This document shows, piece by piece, positions 11,960 through 20,330 of a stretch of 64,000 bases of DNA. Both the position numbers and the translations under genes were made by a program. The notes below the pieces were generated by a model that was not told the DNA's origin, did not search any database, and worked only from the letters and a program-made list of their open reading frames with translations. This DNA comes from Ricordea florida (Eukaryota; Cnidaria; Anthozoa; Corallimorpharia; Ricordeidae): the NCBI GenBank assembly GCA_949710005.1, contig OX453280.1, forward strand, positions 21,502,207 through 21,566,206. Reading direction: 5' to 3'. Position 1 is the first letter of the stretch; each line of letters opens with the position of its first letter.

Positions 11960-12595
11960 TTATATAAATCTTAAACTTAAAGTTATGGGAGAACCCTTCA
12001 GATCAAGTTTTTTCCATTCAATGTCTAATATGCTTAAATCGAAGTGGTTTATGAGGCTCTCATATTTTTGAACTGGAATTGTTGGATAATCCTGTGAGGG
12101 TATGTTAGCAAGTAGGTGTGATGGTGAGAGTTTCACAAGTTCTCCATATTGAGTGTTATTCATATATGACGACTTATTATCCACTATACTACACATAAGT
12201 CTCAGTGGTTCCTTAATCTGTATATTTATGGGGTATAATTTACCAGGATTTATGACTTCAGGCACCCCTAAACCAACTTGTAGCCCTCTTGTAAGTTTAA
12301 TGTTGAAGATTTTATTGGAATATAGATAGTCAACAGTATCAGTCTCAATGATTGTTATCTTTGACCTATCAGTATCATTAAGAAAGATCGATTGGATATT
12401 ACGCAGTGAATATGTACCGGGCATAATTATTATGAGGGGCTGATTCTTATCATTGAACAATATCTGTTGATCCTTGAAATTAATCAATCTTTTGGTTTTT
12501 ATATTACAATCCAGGAGTTGTATCTCCCGAAGATTTTTCAGTGGAGGATCCAAATACACCCTAGTTTCAGACTCGTACATGGTAATGCTCAACAT
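11960..12595 (-). CDS. Small structural protein, longer member of a paralogous pair
   Basis: 211 residues starting MLSITMYESETRVYLDPPL. The protein is rich in beta-branched residues with little helix signal, as expected for a virion beta-sandwich (minor capsid or penton type), but that role is inference. The protein at 15124-15516 shares its N-terminal block (LTITM...ETRIYLDPPL...EIQL) and its C-terminal block (CxxxxxKSSY...L.PS..LA.IP). It lacks about 90 residues that lie between them here. The gene lies between the duplicated tail (11690-11896) and the full 512-residue gene. A TTTAAAGG motif lies 21 nt before the start. Confidence 0.65.
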   Translation of the reverse strand: MLSITMYESETRVYLDPPLKNLREIQLLDCNIKTKRLINFKDQQILFNDKNQPLIIIMPGTYSLRNIQSIFLNDTDRSKITIIETDTVDYLYSNKIFNIKLTRGLQVGLGVPEVINPGKLYPINIQIKEPLRLMCSIVDNKSSYMNNTQYGELVKLSPSHLLANIPSQDYPTIPVQKYESLINHFDLSILDIEWKKLDLKGSPITLSLRFI

Positions 12596-12901
12596 TTTGT
12601 TTGGTTACTACATATTCACCTTTAAATTTCTATAATCAGCATCTGAGAGGAATCGATCCTTAACAAAAACAATATGTTATATAACGTAAGTCAGTGTTAC
12701 ATAACAAAATTTGCATTGACGTAATCACATTCCTGAGCGACGTTAGAAACCAGCCTTTTTAAAGTAAACTTAAAATCTACTTTTCAACTTCAAATCTACT
12801 TTCCAACTTGCTTGTTGCTATGTCGTAAAAGTATGTAATCTATTGTTCTACACGTGAGCATTAATTTACACACAATCATAATCACGTGAAATACTCATGA
12901 A
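12596..12901. other. Intergenic spacer with a duplicated hairpin-like segment
   Basis: It holds AAGTCAGTGTTACATAACAA (about 12689-12708), which also occurs at about 11669-11688 just after the zinc-repeat gene. In the left copy TAACAC and GTGTTA can form a short hairpin. The shared segment extends the duplication that created the extra tail gene. No ORF is supported here. Confidence 0.5.
12617..12629 (-). promoter_or_regulatory. Upstream motif of the 211-residue gene
   Basis: Minus strand AAATTTAAAGGTG, 21 nt before the ATG at 12595. Confidence 0.5.
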
Positions 12902-14440
12902 CTACCGAAATAGATACCAAGCTAATCCACCAGCAATAACTATAAATGCTAATATATTCTTTTCATGCTGCGTTGAGTCTGTCTGAATTGAGTATGTTTG
13001 TGTTGAGTCTGTTTTCATTGAGGGTTTTGGTTTCGTTTCAGTTCTATGAGGTAATTTTACTTTTGAAGATCCCATGTTATGTTTTATTCCAACCTTTTTT
13101 GCTTCAGTGTTTAGGGAATTATTTACTCCAAAATTCATATCACTACTAGCCTTCATCAACTTGTTATTAAAACCAGTCACGCTTTCAGTGTTGATTATCA
13201 TATTACTAGGCATTAGCCATACACCAGGAGCAATAGCTAAATCAAGCCGTAATTTCGCTTCCTGTACAGCTAATTGATACCTTTGTATAGAACTCGAAAT
13301 GTCATTCTCGACCACACTATTCTCAAATAAATGTATGAATTCTTGTTGAGTCTCGATCGCTCCCCCACCATTACCGTAAATCGAATTTCTAGTGTTGACT
13401 TGCGCTCCCAATATGCAGTAAACAAAAGCTTCAGCAGATCGATTTAATCTACCAAGTCCAGCTTTAGTGAGTCCATGGCCACTTGTTGGTATAAACCAGG
13501 CATAGTTGAAATCAGCAAAATCATCATTACGGATAAATGAGATGAGATCACCCTTTTCCTTCTTACCTCCTTCATCAGCAAATTTACCACCTTCACCAGG
13601 CCACTGATCAGCTTCATCATCATAATTCCTTACAATATGAACATTTTGATTTCCTCCGCCTCTTCCATTGTATCCAGAACCATAATCAATAAATATATCA
13701 CCCAATCCTCCGTTTCTACCGCCTTTCCATCTAAAATCAGAATTATTAGCAATTCCAAATTCAGCGCACAATCGTTGATATGCAACTTTGTTGTAAGGGT
13801 TGTTGTTTATTACAAAAGGTTGTTCATCAGGTAAGGGAAGACTCAATTCATATAATATCCTCCTTATTGTGAAATATATATGAAACTTAATGAAACTACT
13901 TACTACTTTAGGGTAATTTAGACTTTCAAAAGGACTTATCCCGCAACCAGAGGTCGCGCACCACACTGCAAAGTTAAGCTGTTGAGGCCAATAATTCATA
14001 TCAGGTGCGTTCAACCATTTTCTACTTTGTTTACCAAATTTGAAAGTTACAACTTGGGATGTAAATATGTTTCTCATCTTTGCTGTGAATTTTTTAGTAT
14101 TGGACACGTATATATCAAGTGAGGTTAGCATTTTTGTAATATTACTTGTAAAGTCATCAAAATCAATAGCAGGTATTGGGTAAGATTGATTGGTTATAGT
14201 TAAACTCTTTGGGAATGAACTCAATGTATCATTATCCAATCCTAAATCTTTCCATAGAAGTCTTTTCAAACGAGGTGACAGGTCATCAGTCCATGTTTTT
14301 CCAGTGGGGTCATCATAAGACATTATTGTTGTACCATTCACTTTCCACTTAATGTATCCACCATACGGATCAGCCACAACTTTGAATTGACCTTGATCAG
14401 CCTTTGGATACTTTTTTCTGAAATCATTAAGTAAGCCCAT
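12902..14440 (-). CDS. Large structural protein with C-terminal membrane anchor (Polinton conserved protein)
   Basis: 512 residues, the longest ORF of the element. The N-terminal half contains aromatic-rich segments (WPQQLNFAVWCATSGCGISP near residue 150, then a helical IKFHIYFTIRRILYEL region). A Gly-rich low-complexity stretch follows at about 245-300. The conserved-looking block TKAGLGRLNRSAEAFVYCIL is near 340, then a helical region. The C-terminus has a basic KLPHRTETKPKP segment, a Ser/Thr/Gln linker and one membrane helix (ILAFIVIAGGLAWYLF). I recall proteins of this type in cnidarian Polinton-like loci but know no assigned function; a virion or membrane-associated structural role is inferred. 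The frame is fully open, and the upstream motif lies 23 nt before the ATG. Confidence 0.75.
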   Translation of the reverse strand: MGLLNDFRKKYPKADQGQFKVVADPYGGYIKWKVNGTTIMSYDDPTGKTWTDDLSPRLKRLLWKDLGLDNDTLSSFPKSLTITNQSYPIPAIDFDDFTSNITKMLTSLDIYVSNTKKFTAKMRNIFTSQVVTFKFGKQSRKWLNAPDMNYWPQQLNFAVWCATSGCGISPFESLNYPKVVSSFIKFHIYFTIRRILYELSLPLPDEQPFVINNNPYNKVAYQRLCAEFGIANNSDFRWKGGRNGGLGDIFIDYGSGYNGRGGGNQNVHIVRNYDDEADQWPGEGGKFADEGGKKEKGDLISFIRNDDFADFNYAWFIPTSGHGLTKAGLGRLNRSAEAFVYCILGAQVNTRNSIYGNGGGAIETQQEFIHLFENSVVENDISSSIQRYQLAVQEAKLRLDLAIAPGVWLMPSNMIINTESVTGFNNKLMKASSDMNFGVNNSLNTEAKKVGIKHNMGSSKVKLPHRTETKPKPSMKTDSTQTYSIQTDSTQHEKNILAFIVIAGGLAWYLFR

Positions 14441-14463
14441 CTTATTATTTATGTTGATAATTA

Positions 14464-14477
14464 GATTTTTTTAAATC
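14464..14477 (-). promoter_or_regulatory. Upstream motif of the 512-residue gene
   Basis: Minus strand GATTTAAAAAAATC, 23 nt before the ATG at 14440. Here the usual G after TTTAAA is replaced by A. Confidence 0.4.
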
Positions 14478-14516
14478 AACACCGTTCTTTTCTAATATTA
14501 AGCTCAAATGAAAATT

Positions 14517-15113
14517 TTAACGTGTGGGAACGGTTAGCTCCTTTAATATGTCTGCACGAACCTCTCTCCTTATCTGCGACATATTTAAGTTTTTTTCAGT
14601 ATCTTTCCGAAATTTTTGACGGATTTCGAGTTTTAGTTTTTCAAACTTTTCTAACTCTGCTAAAATTATGGAAAATTCTTGGTCAGATATGTTGTTATCT
14701 TTCAGTGCCTTTGAAACCAAGTCGTTAATGGTGTTTACCTTTGCTTTTGCTAGAGAAACAGTCTTTTCATGTTTACTAACTTTTTGTGAAAGTCGTTTAG
14801 AAGCCGCACCGAATCCGACCGAAATACCACCACAAAGGCCACCAACCGTTCCTAATGGGATACCAACAACAGCACCAAAACCAGTAAGGGAGGTTCCTAG
14901 TCCACTTGCAGATAGTATAACTGAAAACACCCCACTACCAACACTGATTTTAGTAAATATCCCCCTAGCTCTATTGTATTTTTTCCTTACATCCTCATAA
15001 TGTTTAATTTCCTTCTCAAGATTTTGTAGTACTTCGCATGACTTTTGTAGCCTGAAATTAAGTGGATCTCCGTTAATAGGCACTTGTGGATAAATTCTAT
15101 TGTAGTCTTCCAT
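14517..15113 (-). CDS. Coiled-coil protein with a glycine-rich hydrophobic hairpin
   Basis: 198 residues. It has an N-terminal amphipathic region, then a coiled coil (residues 25-50). A long hydrophobic Gly/Ala/Ser-rich segment follows at about 55-105 (GVFSVILSASGLGTSLTGFG and onward), able to form a membrane hairpin. A second helical region follows at about 110-175 (LVSKALKDNNISDQEF) with a charged tail. The arrangement suggests a membrane-inserting virion component, perhaps one that permeabilises membranes on entry or builds an inner membrane. That is inference only. The gene sits between the two paralogous or structural genes on the same strand, with short spacers. Confidence 0.7.
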   Translation of the reverse strand: MEDYNRIYPQVPINGDPLNFRLQKSCEVLQNLEKEIKHYEDVRKKYNRARGIFTKISVGSGVFSVILSASGLGTSLTGFGAVVGIPLGTVGGLCGGISVGFGAASKRLSQKVSKHEKTVSLAKAKVNTINDLVSKALKDNNISDQEFSIILAELEKFEKLKLEIRQKFRKDTEKNLNMSQIRREVRADILKELTVPTR

Positions 15114-15123
15114 TTTTTTCTGA

Positions 15124-15516
15124 TTAACATGAAAGCTTTAAATTAATTAGGATTTCTTCGTTATATATTAAGGTAGGCTTTTTTCCAGCTTTATTAATAA
15201 TCCATAAATTAAAATAGTTGACTGGATTTTTGGTTGGTGGAACTTTTAAACTAAGATGATCTTCATATGGAGGAATAACAGCGAGTATTTGTGAGGGTTT
15301 AAGTTCTAAATTTTTACCTATAGTTTTAAAACAATTAGAATATGAAGACTTTGACTCTATTAGATCACACATTATGTACAAAGGATTTGTATAGCTTGCT
15401 TTACGAAGGTAACAAAATTGTAATTGTATCTCTTTTACATTGGTTAAGGGCGGATCCAGATAAATTCTTGTTTCAGGAGTTAGCATAGTTATAGTTAGAA
15501 ATATTGTCTCATTCAT
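15124..15516 (-). CDS. Small structural protein, shorter member of the paralogous pair
   Basis: 130 residues. The segment from LTITMLTPETRIYLDPPL aligns with the start of the 211-residue protein at 11960-12595, and the second half (CDLIESKSSY, LKPSQILAVIPP, NYFNLWI) aligns with its end. A central block of about 90 residues is missing. The missing part could be a deletion here, or an added domain in the partner. The start at 15516 (MNETIF) is used because of upstream motif spacing; an internal Met at residue 11 matches the partner's start more closely. The coding end of the next gene upstream lies only 10 nt away. Confidence 0.65.
   Translation of the reverse strand: MNETIFLTITMLTPETRIYLDPPLTNVKEIQLQFCYLRKASYTNPLYIMCDLIESKSSYSNCFKTIGKNLELKPSQILAVIPPYEDHLSLKVPPTKNPVNYFNLWIINKAGKKPTLIYNEEILINLKLSC
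15131..15144 (-). promoter_or_regulatory. Upstream motif of the 198-residue gene
   Basis: Minus strand AATTTAAAGCTTTC, 17 nt before the ATG at 15113. It overlaps the 3' coding end of the 130-residue gene. Confidence 0.5.
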
Positions 15517-15526
15517 TATTTTTTAC

Positions 15527-16728
15527 TTATCTCCTCTTCTTTTTAAATTGTTCCACAAAATATAGAACCACAGCCACTATCAACAACCAAGCGTTCTTAC
15601 CTAAAAATCCAATAACCTCTCCTGCAGTCTTGAACAGGAAGCTCACGATAGCTCCAACCATTCCAGGCAATATTTCACCGAGTTTCTTACCAATAGTTTT
15701 CAAACCATTACCAACACCTTTGCCCAATTTGGTTAGACCTTTAGAAAGATTAGAAACGATAACACCAATGACCACGCCTACAGCACTCACAACAGCAAAG
15801 ACTGTAAAACCATACTTTTTAAAGATAGCCTTAACACGATCACGAAGAGGCATCTTTTTAAATATTTCATCATTTTGTCTCTCTAGATCGCTTATTTGTT
15901 CTTGATTTAAAATTATCTTCTTTCTCGATAGTTCTTCAAATTCATTAACCTTGGATTGTAAACGATCTCTACTTTGTTCTACTTTTGTTAAATTGGACAG
16001 TCCCTTCTTATTTTTGTCTATTTCATCTTTGTATCGTTTCATTTCAATCAAAAGTTTATCAACCTCTGTTTTAGATTCTATCTTCTGTTTAACAGCTACA
16101 TCCAAATAGCTTTCAATTTCCGCGATTCTGGTTTGATGTTGCTCGATGATTCTACGCTGTTCTTTATCATTATCAATATAACGTTGCCTCTCCAGATCAT
16201 TTGTTTCCACTACTGCTCTTAACCCATCTAGTGCATTAAGTAAATCCTTAATTTTTTCATTCTTTTCATTCAAATCATCAATTAGTTTATTATTATTTAG
16301 AATAAGACTCTGAGAATCAATACCAATTGCTCTCTTGATTGTAACAGGAAGTGACTCATAATTTACCAAATCCCCATTAGAGTCAATAAGTAAATGCTCT
16401 CTATTGTTAACTCGATCAGTTAATTTAACCCATACCCCTCCCTCATCATCAATTCTTGCACTGAATGGTGAATCTAGTGGATTGAAATTGTAGAACTTCT
16501 CTTCTATCTTTTTTAAAGCTAGAGACCTATTGTCTTCTTTACTTTTATTAGTTAGTGTAGGTTCTTTATCATCATCATCATAACCACCCACACCACCAAA
16601 ATCAAGGTCAATTGGACGATCGGCGGATGTATTTGTGGTTGGGTTCATTTCAATATTTTCTCTATCATCACCATCATCACCTATAGATCAGCTGGTTTAA
16701 AGTCTGGTATTTTTTGATATTCATCCAT
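15527..16728 (-). CDS. Long coiled-coil protein with C-terminal membrane helices; N-terminus frameshifted
   Basis: The main open frame covers 15527-16648 (373 residues). It has an acidic N-terminus, then a coiled coil from about residue 115 to 270. A hydrophobic Gly-rich region follows (FTVFAVVSAVGVVIGVIVS, then LLIVAVVLYFVEQ), and the end is basic (KKKRR). The promoter-like motif and the best start lie further up: an ATG at 16728 begins MDEYQKIPDFKPADL and meets a stop at 16681-16683 (TAG) just where the long frame takes over in another phase. A single-base indel near 16684 would explain this, so the copy is probably frameshifted. Otherwise translation would have to start at 16648. Likely a virion scaffold or membrane protein, by inference. 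Confidence 0.65.
15536..15550 (-). promoter_or_regulatory. Upstream motif of the 130-residue paralogue
   Basis: Minus strand CAATTTAAAAAGAAG, 19 nt before the ATG at 15516, lying inside the last codons of the coiled-coil gene. Confidence 0.4.
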
Positions 16729-16748
16729 AATTTTTTACTCATCAGTAA

Positions 16749-16761
16749 GAAATCTTTAAAC
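16749..16761 (-). promoter_or_regulatory. Upstream motif that favours the 16728 start
   Basis: Minus strand GTTTAAAGATTTC. It lies 20 nt before the ATG at 16728, but 100 nt before the ATG at 16648. This is why 16728 is taken as the original start of the coiled-coil gene. Confidence 0.55.
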
Positions 16762-16778
16762 TGATCACAGAATTAACT

Positions 16779-17171
16779 CTAAAAGAATTTACTAACCATA
16801 TAACCCAATGCCAGCATACCACCACCCACATATGCCATCTCCCCCATCTTTTGATTGTCACTAGGCCTATAATAATCAGAGAATTTTGGTTCATGTGTCT
16901 GACTATAAAATTTCAAAGCTTCATCGGTATTAGAAAAATTTTGAGAAGCCTGGTGTTTAGCATCTTTCTGTTGAGAGTACCAATCAATTAGATTCTGTCT
17001 CTTTTCCTGGTATGTAGCATAATCTTTTTGATATTTTTCTAATGCCTTATCGTGTCGTATTCGCTCTGAATCTGTTTTATCACCTGAGAGATATTTTGCA
17101 AGATATGATCCACCAACAAAGGTAGTAGCATTCAAAATAGCTCCACCAACCATCATTGCTATTGCTGCCAT
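16779..17171 (-). CDS. Small protein with hydrophobic ends and a helical centre
   Basis: 130 residues. Residues 1-27 are hydrophobic (MAAIAMMVGGAILNATTFVG). The centre is highly charged, aromatic and helical (YQKDYATYQEKRQNLIDWYS), and the C-terminus is hydrophobic again (YVGGGMLALGYMVSKFF). Two membrane segments flanking an external helix are likely. I do not recognise the family. Its position in the compact same-strand block and its upstream motif suggest a virion component expressed with its neighbours. Only 6 nt separate its start from the stop of the next gene. Confidence 0.65.
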   Translation of the reverse strand: MAAIAMMVGGAILNATTFVGGSYLAKYLSGDKTDSERIRHDKALEKYQKDYATYQEKRQNLIDWYSQQKDAKHQASQNFSNTDEALKFYSQTHEPKFSDYYRPSDNQKMGEMAYVGGGMLALGYMVSKFF

Positions 17172-17177
17172 AAATCT

Positions 17178-17396
17178 TTAATTTGGTAAAATCTTTTGAT
17201 CCTCTAAATAAGTTTTTAGGTACATACTACCGGATAGGACAGCGACCCATTTAGCATAGTTTGTAATACTTGAGGAGGGATCGTTCATAAATGATTCTTT
17301 CAGTGCCTTTTTAGCTACATATCCAACTCCAGCTGCTAATCCGATAAGGACTGCTGAATCAGTAACAGTTTTCACAAGTTTGTTTTCAGTTGACAT
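17178..17396 (-). CDS. 72-residue double membrane-segment protein
   Basis: It reads MSTENKLVKTVTDSAVLIGL at the start, with two hydrophobic stretches (about residues 14-28 and 47-60) joined by a short charged loop. It lies between two other small genes on the same strand with about 40 nt upstream. No family is recognised. Small two-helix membrane proteins are common in the structural blocks of Polinton-like elements, which is the only functional hint. Confidence 0.6.
   Translation of the reverse strand: MSTENKLVKTVTDSAVLIGLAAGVGYVAKKALKESFMNDPSSSITNYAKWVAVLSGSMYLKTYLEDQKILPN
17185..17200 (-). promoter_or_regulatory. Upstream motif of the 130-residue membrane gene
   Basis: Minus strand ATCAAAAGATTTTACC, 13 nt before the ATG at 17171. 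It lies inside the last codons of the 72-residue gene. A second TTAAAGATTT touches the start codon. Confidence 0.4.
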
Positions 17397-17417
17397 AATT
17401 TTTATTGATGATATAGA

Positions 17418-17429
17418 AAACCTTTAAAC
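17418..17429 (-). promoter_or_regulatory. Upstream motif of the 72-residue gene
   Basis: Minus strand GTTTAAAGGTTT, 21 nt before the ATG at 17396. Confidence 0.5.
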
Positions 17430-17437
17430 TACTTTCC

Positions 17438-17857
17438 TCATATCATTGCTATTTTCGGAGTTGGTTTAGGTGGTGGTTGGGAGGGTTGGGTGGGAATATT
17501 TGAGGGTGGAACTTTAGTCGGAACGTGAGATAAATCTACTATTCTGTTTTTGTAGTACCTCATAAACATGTCAACTGCAGTAAACCCTATTCCAACAATA
17601 GATAACACAGTAGTAAAAGATAGCTCTGGAATCCATGCTTTAGGTTCACTCTCTTCATTGTAATTTTCTTCCTGTTTAGTCTCCGCTTGTTCCTTTTCAC
17701 GTTTCATTTCCCTGGCTAACGCTTCTTTAGCTTTTTTGTTATATTCTGCTAGTTTCTTACCAGCTGCAACCTTTTTAGGATCTTTCTCTTTCTTTTTAGA
17801 ATCTTTCTTTTCAGGTATAGGATCCATTGTAATTTGTTCAACAACTTGATCAGACAT
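17438..17857 (-). CDS. Lys/Glu-rich protein with one membrane segment and a proline-rich tail
   Basis: 139 residues from the ATG at 17857; an in-frame TTG upstream at 17875 is not favoured. Residues 18-70 are a run of Lys, Glu and Gln forming a charged helix. One hydrophobic segment follows at about 82-102 (FTTVLSIVGIGFTAVDMFM). The tail is Pro-rich (PTKVPPSNIPTQPSQPPPKP). The design suits a membrane-anchored structural or adaptor protein. No family is recognised, and the role is inferred from context only. Confidence 0.65.
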   Translation of the reverse strand: MSDQVVEQITMDPIPEKKDSKKKEKDPKKVAAGKKLAEYNKKAKEALAREMKREKEQAETKQEENYNEESEPKAWIPELSFTTVLSIVGIGFTAVDMFMRYYKNRIVDLSHVPTKVPPSNIPTQPSQPPPKPTPKIAMI

Positions 17858-17881
17858 AATTATTTTATTTAACAAAGTAAA

Positions 17882-17893
17882 GAATCTTTAAAT
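17882..17893 (-). promoter_or_regulatory. Upstream motif of the 139-residue gene
   Basis: Minus strand ATTTAAAGATTC, 24 nt before the ATG at 17857. It touches the stop codon of the 171-residue gene. Confidence 0.5.
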
Positions 17894-18408
17894 CAGTTGT
17901 GCTCAGTTACCTGCTCAGTTTTGTTAGAATAATCAGTATTTGTGCTTGAAACTTCTTGTATTTTGTTGATTTTAATGTGTTTAGCAACCTGGAATAGTCC
18001 GCTGGCAAGTGCTACCAATCTTCCACCTTTTAATGCTAAGAGACCTACAAAGTTTGTCAGTTCACGATTAACCAACTCATCATTCTTCAAGTCTTTACAA
18101 AGCGCTTCTATATCATCCACAGGAACCATGTAAGAAATGGCATGAGAAACTAATTGAAGAGATGAATCTACTAATCCACCACTAATTTTCTTACCTAATA
18201 CTGTCTGGTATCGATTATAATATTTTTCAACATCTTTTACCGTGAGTTTCTTTATATCACCTAGACTCATATCAACACCTAAATATTCCTTTGTAGTTCC
18301 AAGAGATGCGAGAATAGCTAGTGATTCTTGTTTTATTTCAATATCATCATCTTTTATCTCATCTTTTACCTCAGTCTTTTCTTCAATAAAATCTTCAACG
18401 CTTGTCAT
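17893..18408 (-). CDS. Acidic protein with a helical core, unknown function
   Basis: 171 residues starting MTSVEDFIEEKTEVKDEIKD. The first 25 residues are strongly acidic. The middle (residues 30-140) is predicted to be compact and helical, with a weakly hydrophobic segment LTNFVGLLALKGGRLVALAS. The tail is polar. It lies directly downstream of the packaging ATPase on the same strand, with 31 nt between. It has its own upstream motif, so it is probably transcribed separately. Function unknown. Confidence 0.6.
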   Translation of the reverse strand: MTSVEDFIEEKTEVKDEIKDDDIEIKQESLAILASLGTTKEYLGVDMSLGDIKKLTVKDVEKYYNRYQTVLGKKISGGLVDSSLQLVSHAISYMVPVDDIEALCKDLKNDELVNRELTNFVGLLALKGGRLVALASGLFQVAKHIKINKIQEVSSTNTDYSNKTEQVTEHN

Positions 18409-18432
18409 CTTGCAATTTTTTAATAATAAATA

Positions 18433-18445
18433 GATTCTTTTAGAT
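18433..18445 (-). promoter_or_regulatory. Upstream motif of the 171-residue gene
   Basis: Minus strand ATCTAAAAGAATC, 24 nt before the ATG at 18408, overlapping the last codons of the ATPase. Confidence 0.45.
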
Positions 18446-19069
18446 CACCGCAGGAATCTCTAAATAACATTGGAATGGATAACGTAAACACAAACAGAGT
18501 CTCGAATATTTTTCAGTTTTCAGTAGTTCTACAAACTTTTTAATAGTTTCACAGTCTAAATCACCTCCATAATCTTCGAAAAGCATCTTCATACCTTTCT
18601 GTGATGGATTATGGAATGTAACAACACAAGCTACATTTTCACGGAATGGTTTTGCTATAGATGTTAATTGTTGTGTTAATACCCACACTGATAATCCATG
18701 ATGTCTTCCAGAGAATGCTAGATCTATAAACTTGTTAGATCGTTTCTTTAGATCATTCGAAACAGCACAGTCGTCTAAAATTATTAGTGTATTAGTACCG
18801 GAGAACAAAGTTTGACAATCAATTAACAATTCATTAATCTCATCGCTGTTACTAGCATCTGGTGATAATACAAAGAAACGTTTATCTCTGTTAGCAAATT
18901 TATGATAAGTTTTATTTTTAGCATAAGTTGGACAAATTAGAACAATGTATTCAAAAACTTTTCTAAATGGCCCTCGGAGCTGATCTATTATATACTTTGT
19001 CTTCCCACAATTTGTTGGTCCAGTTATAATACAATGAAAAGGAACTTTATCTCGTAATTCTTCCTTCTT
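18440..19069 (-). CDS. FtsK/HerA-type genome-packaging ATPase (no ATG start in this copy)
   Basis: The open frame gives 209 residues. It has a Walker A (GPTNCGKTK, about residues 20-28), a Walker B (TLIILDD, about residues 95-101) and a later RHHGLSVWVLTQQ block. That combination is typical of A32-like packaging ATPases of Polintons, virophages and large DNA viruses. The family uses ATP to drive genome DNA into the capsid. The frame opens 4 nt after the capsid stop codon, but no ATG precedes Walker A. The first in-frame codons are Lys-Lys-Glu-Glu, and the only nearby ATG is in the capsid frame. Either the start was lost by an indel or a non-AUG start is used. Confidence 0.85.
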   Translation of the reverse strand, partial: KKEELRDKVPFHCIITGPTNCGKTKYIIDQLRGPFRKVFEYIVLICPTYAKNKTYHKFANRDKRFFVLSPDASNSDEINELLIDCQTLFSGTNTLIILDDCAVSNDLKKRSNKFIDLAFSGRHHGLSVWVLTQQLTSIAKPFRENVACVVTFHNPSQKGMKMLFEDYGGDLDCETIKKFVELLKTEKYSRLCLCLRYPFQCYLEIPAVI

Positions 19070-19073
19070 TTAA

Positions 19074-20309
19074 CTAATACATGATTGATCTTAAGTTTGA
19101 ATTCATGATCTCCATCAACGCGTCGGCTACTACAAACATGTAACAGGTCATAATACCAGATCCACTAAGATTTCTTTTAATTTCTATTTTTACACCATCT
19201 CGTGTATTGTTTAAGACCAGACCCCCTCCATGAATGCTATTATCAGGGTGAGTTCTCAAATCTATCCACAGAGCAAACTTATTATCATAAAAATCCTTTT
19301 CCTTTACACCCTCTCTTCCGAAACGTTTCTTTACCGAATCCCATAGGTCTGACGGTACCATTCCCTTAGAGTAGATACGGTTTGGCATACCATCAACATC
19401 GATATTTATTGAGGTAATACCCGGATTGAAAAAATTCTCAGAGTCTCGTGCTCCTCCACCGTATGGTATTGTAAACAAACATAATATCCCTGTCATTGAC
19501 CTTCTAGGTAGATTAATATGCTGGTTTATAACACTGTCAGAAGGTCTGGATATTGTGAAAGTTTTGTGTAGAGTGACATTCTCGTAAAAGAATCCTTTAC
19601 CAACCTGATAAGCTGACTGTGCCTCACGAGCTAAGTATTCGCTTGATATGCAAGAATATTCCAACTCAAGGTTTGTGATTTTGTAAGTTGGAGGCTTGGT
19701 CGTGTCAGAATAAACAACAATATCAGAAACTGGAGCTAGTGTAATCTCAAAGATTAGTTGATGATCTAACGCCTTTGGATAGAAAGCTCCATGATCGTTG
19801 AGAATGGGATGGTTTAGTGGGATATGGTACTTGGTGTTGTGTACTACTGCAAGAGCTACTTCCTTAGCATCTGTGTCTACCTTATCACCTGCATTTGTCC
19901 TAAGCTTCCTCATGTTTTCAGAAGAAATACCTTGTTTTAATCTATCCTCACGATCTTCATCTGTTAAGAATAAGTCATGGTATGTTTGAAATAGATCATA
20001 TCTTTGAGTATCCTGTAGTGTTTCACCACCAAAAAGAACCCTGAGTCTGGATACAAGGTTACTACCTACATTATTCACGAGGGTGTTATTAGCATGACCA
20101 TCAACAGTCAAGTTAAATAATAGAGATAAACTTCCAGGTACAAGAACTAAATTCTCGGTAAGTTTTGGAATATTTATATATAGTGTTTCTCCAGGATTAG
20201 CTGATGATGGATTTAGTGTAATTCTATTCAATGTTGATTCCGCTTTCAAACCGAGTGGCTCTCTTGGAATCCTGTTTGGGTTAATTTTTTCAGATATAGC
20301 TTGCGACAT
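19074..20309 (-). CDS. Major capsid protein (double jelly-roll type, Polinton-like)
   Basis: 411 residues, fully open, no internal damage. Long beta-rich segments include LNRITLNPSSANPGETLYIN, LVSRLRVLFGGETLQD and FEITLAPVSDIVVYSD. The Arg- and Asp-rich loop NMRKLRTNAGDK and a second beta-rich half (about residues 245-400) follow. The size, composition and position immediately next to the packaging ATPase match the major capsid proteins of Polinton-like elements, which form hexagonal trimers. The double jelly-roll call is inference from this context. An upstream motif lies 21 nt before the ATG and overlaps the start of the divergent integrase gene. Confidence 0.75.
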   Translation of the reverse strand: MSQAISEKINPNRIPREPLGLKAESTLNRITLNPSSANPGETLYINIPKLTENLVLVPGSLSLLFNLTVDGHANNTLVNNVGSNLVSRLRVLFGGETLQDTQRYDLFQTYHDLFLTDEDREDRLKQGISSENMRKLRTNAGDKVDTDAKEVALAVVHNTKYHIPLNHPILNDHGAFYPKALDHQLIFEITLAPVSDIVVYSDTTKPPTYKITNLELEYSCISSEYLAREAQSAYQVGKGFFYENVTLHKTFTISRPSDSVINQHINLPRRSMTGILCLFTIPYGGGARDSENFFNPGITSINIDVDGMPNRIYSKGMVPSDLWDSVKKRFGREGVKEKDFYDNKFALWIDLRTHPDNSIHGGGLVLNNTRDGVKIEIKRNLSGSGIMTCYMFVVADALMEIMNSNLRSIMY

Positions 20310-20330
20310 ATTTTATTTTAAGGATAGGTA

